Positions 60,075-63,119 of a DNA stretch of 63,119 nucleotides are shown one piece after another; within the stretch, counting starts at the first letter, position 1; every line of letters starts with the position of its first letter. The notes beneath the pieces were generated by a model that saw only the letters and a program-made list of their open reading frames with translations, did no database searches and was not told the origin of the DNA. A program made the position numbers and the translations under genes. This DNA comes from Branchiostoma floridae (Eukaryota > Chordata > Leptocardii > Amphioxiformes > Branchiostomatidae), in NCBI RefSeq assembly GCF_000003815.2, contig NW_023365716.1, positions 1,374,782 through 1,437,900 on the forward strand. Direction: 5' to 3'.

Positions 60075-63000
60075 TAACTATGAATGCATCAAGAAGACCA
60101 AAAGAATCCAGGAGAAACCAGGACAAACCAGGAGAATCTAAGAGAATACAGGAGAATCCAGGAGAATCCGGCAGAATACAGGAGAAACTAGGAGAAACCA
60201 GGAGAAACCCGGAGAATCTAGGAGAAGCAGGAGAATAAAGGAGAAACTAGGAGAAACCAGGAGAATCTAGGAGAATCCAGGAGAATACAGGAGAAACCAG
60301 GAGAAACTAGGAGAAACCCGGAGAATCTAGGAGAATCCAGGAGAATCCAGGAAAAAAATAGGAGAAACCCGGAGAAACCTGGAGAATCCAGGAGAAACCT
60401 GGAGAAACCCGGAGAATCTAGGAGAATCCAGGAGAATCCAGGAAAAACTAGGAGAAACTAGGAGAAACCAGGAGAAACCCGGAGAATCTAGGAGAATACA
60501 GGAGAAACCAGGAGAAACTAGGAGAAACCAGGAGAAACCCGGAGAATCTAGGAGAATACAGGAGAAACTGGGAGAAACCAGGAGAAACCAGGAGAATCCA
60601 GGAGAATCCAGGAGAAACCAGGAGAAACCCGGAGAAACCTGGAGAATCCAGGAGAAACTAGGAGAAACCTGGAGAAACCCGGAGAATCTAGGAGAATCCA
60701 GGAGAATCCAGGAAAAACTAGGAGAAACTAGGAGAAACCAGGAGAAACCCGGAGAATCTAGGAGAATACAGGAGAAACCAGGAGAAACCAGGAGAAACCC
60801 GGAGAATCTAGGAGAATACAGGAGAATACAGGAGAAACCAGGAGAAACTAGGACAATACAGGAGAAACCAGGAGAAACTAGGAGAAACCAGGAGAAACCC
60901 GGAGAATCCAGGAGATACTAGGAGAAACCTGGAGAATCCAGGAGAATACAGGAAAAACTAGGAGAAACCAGGAGAAACCAGGAGAAACTAGGAGAAACCA
61001 GGAGAAACTCGGAGAATCCAGGAGAAACCAGGAGAAACCAGGAGAATCTAGGAGAATCCAGGAGAAAGCAGGAGAACCCAGGAGAAACTAGGAGAAACCT
61101 GGAGAATCCAGGAGAATACAGGAGAAACTAGGAGAAACCAGGAGAAACCAGGAGAATCTAGGAGAATCTAGGAGAATCTAGGAGAATCCAGGAGAAACCA
61201 GGAGAATCTAGGAGAATCCAGGAGAATACAGGAGAATCTAGGAGTAACCAGGAGAATATAGGAGAAACCCGGAGAATCTAGGAGAATCTAGGAGAATCCA
61301 GGAGAATCTAGGAGAAACCAGGAGAAACCTAGAGAATCTAGGAGAGTCCAGGAGAATCCAGGAGAATCTAGGAGAATCTAGGAGAAACCAGGAGAAACCC
61401 GTAGAATCTAGGAGAATACAGGAGAATCCAGAAGAATCTAGGAGAACCCAGGAGAAACGAGGAGAAACTAGGAGAAACCAGGAGAAACCAGGAGAATCTA
61501 GGAGAATCCAGGAGAATACAGGAGAAACTAGGAGAAACCCGGAGAAACTAGGAGAAACCCGGAGAATCTAGGAGAATCCAGGAGAATGCAGGAAAAACTA
61601 GGAGAAACCAGGAGAAATGAGGAGAATCCAGAAGAATACAGGAGAAACGAGGAGAAACCCAGAGAAACTAGGAGAAACCTGGTGAATACAGGAGAAACTA
61701 GGAGAAACCCGGAGAATCAAGGAGAATACAGGAGAAACTGAGAGAAACCAGGAGAATCTAGGAGAATCTAGGAGAATCCAGGAGAATACAGGAGAAACCA
61801 GGAGAAACCCGGAGAAACTAGGAGAAACCTGGAGAATCCATGAGAATACAGAAGAAACCATGAGAATCCAGGAGAAACTAGAAGAAACCTGGAGAATACA
61901 GGAAAATCCAGGAGAAACTAGGAGAAACTAGGAAAAACCAGGAGAAACCCGGAGAATCTAGGAGAATCCAGGAGAATCCTGGAGAAAATGGGAGAAACCA
62001 GGAGAAACCAGGAGAATCTAGGAGATTCCAGGAGAATACAGGAGAAACCAGGAGAAACTAAGAGAAACCCGGAGAATACAGGAGAAACAGGGAGAAACCA
62101 GGAGAAACCCGGAGAATTTAGAAGAATCAAGGAGAATACAGGAGAAACTGAGAGAAACCAGGAGAAACCAGGAGAATCTAGGAGAATACAGGAGAAACCC
62201 GGAGAAACTAGGAAAAACCTGGAGAAACTAGGAGAAACTAGGAGAAACCAGGAGAAACCCGGAGAATCTAGGAGAATCCAGGATAAACTAGGAGAATCCA
62301 GGAGAAACCAGAAGAAACCCGTAGAATCTAGGAGAATACAGGAGAATACAGGAAAAACTAGGAGAAACCAGGAGAAACGAGGAGAAACTAGGAGAAACTA
62401 GGAGAAACCAGGAGAAACCAGGAGAATCTAGGAGAATCCAGGAGAATACAGGAAAAACTAGGACTAACCCGGAAAAAATAGGAGAAACCCAGAGAATCTA
62501 GGAGAATCCAGGAGAATACAGGAGAAACTAGGAGAAACCAGGAGAAACCTAGAGAATCTAGGAGAGTCCAGGAGATTACAGGAAAAACTAGGAGAAACTA
62601 GGAGAAACCAGGAGAAACCCGTAGAATCTAGGAGAATACAGGAGAATACAGAAAAAAATAGGAGAATCCAGGAGAAACTAGGAGAAACCTGGAGAATACA
62701 GGAGAATCCAGGAGAAACTAGGAGAAACTAGGAGAATCCAGGAGAAACCCGGAGAATCTAGGAGAATCCAGGAGAAACCCGGAGAATCTAGGAGAATCCA
62801 GGAGAATACTGGAGAAAATGGGAGAAACCAGGAGAAACCAGGAGAATCTAGGAGATTCCAGGAGAATACAGGAGAAACTAGGAGAAACTAAGAGAAACCC
62901 GGAGAATACAGGAGAAACTAGGAGAAACCAGGAGAAACCCGGAGAAACCCGGAGAATTTAGGAGAATCAAGGAGAATACAGGAGAAACTGAGAGAAACCA

Positions 63001-63119
63001 GGAGAAACCAGGAGAAACCAGGAGAATCTAGGAGAATACAGGAGAAACCAAGAGAAACGAAGAGAAACTAGGAGAAACCTGCAGAAACGAGGAGAAACTA
63101 GGAGAAACCAGGAGAAACC
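60075..63119 (+). repeat. 10-bp purine-rich tandem repeat, over 3 kb, runs off the window
   Basis: Units have the form GGAGAA plus four variable bases (ACCA, ACTA, ACCC, TCTA, TCCA, TACA). Variant order repeats at larger scale: 60391-60500 recurs 270 bases later and 61950-62180 recurs 830 bases later. Long frames on both strands (GETRRNQE..., SFSGFLLVSP...) are by-products. Confidence 0.95.

Noticed and set aside
61598-62401. Open frames in the 10-bp repeat (RRIQEKPGETRRN on +, FSWILLDSPRFSWF on -)
   Set aside because: Pure by-products of the tandem repeat on both strands, with no start context or splice sites.

Overview
The window is eukaryotic genomic DNA, and an amphioxus (Branchiostoma-like cephalochordate) chromosome is my best guess. 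It has split genes with consensus AG/GT splice sites, an NHL-repeat protein, and a dense cluster of near-identical C2H2 zinc-finger (ZNF) genes. These use the tyrosine-type finger pair CGECGYRTA / CDQCDYSAA common in lancelet genomes. LINE 3' ends, short inverted-repeat DNA transposons and satellites fill the spaces. The species is inferred from style, not proven. Five runs of N mark assembly gaps.

Layout. 33-850: last exon of an NHL-repeat protein (+). 871-2860: an inverted-repeat element, then a LINE fragment inside what looks like the 3'UTR of a vanished ZNF gene. 3.1-42.6 kb: eleven ZNF loci on + (Z1-Z11). They are interrupted at 20.4-22.6 kb by a lone C-terminal exon of ribonucleotide reductase small subunit (-), a CTCCGGAG satellite and a small acidic C2H2 gene (-). 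42.7-59.8 kb: a truncated promoter and four ZNF loci on - (Z12-Z15). 60.1 kb to the end: about 3 kb of a 10-bp purine-rich tandem repeat.

Each ZNF gene follows one plan. A non-coding first exon (class A or class B) ends in a GTAAG donor (GCAAG at Z8). A G-rich GGGGAGGGGGGC-like element sits 73-143 nt into intron 1. Six loci carry a 68-nt second non-coding exon. One long terminal exon then encodes an acidic N-terminus with HPGKE repeats and an ETQTTDMGLQ motif, followed by 6-14 fingers. A subset (Z7, Z9, Z10, Z11, Z13) starts with an extra MAEF module containing a HIKEE-type (HVKQE in Z7) sumoylation motif. The likely role is sequence-specific nuclear DNA binding by a young, rapidly rearranging polydactyl ZNF family.

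The minus half is largely a collinear inverted copy of the plus half. Pairwise deletions seem to have fused neighbours: Z15 looks like Z6 joined to Z7, and Z14 like Z8 joined to Z9. Several members are damaged: Z6 (frameshift, no promoter), Z8 (nonsense codon in the N-terminus), Z7 and Z13 (separate frameshifts after the MAEF module), and Z10 and Z11 (cut by gaps). Decayed fingers follow the stop codon in most loci.
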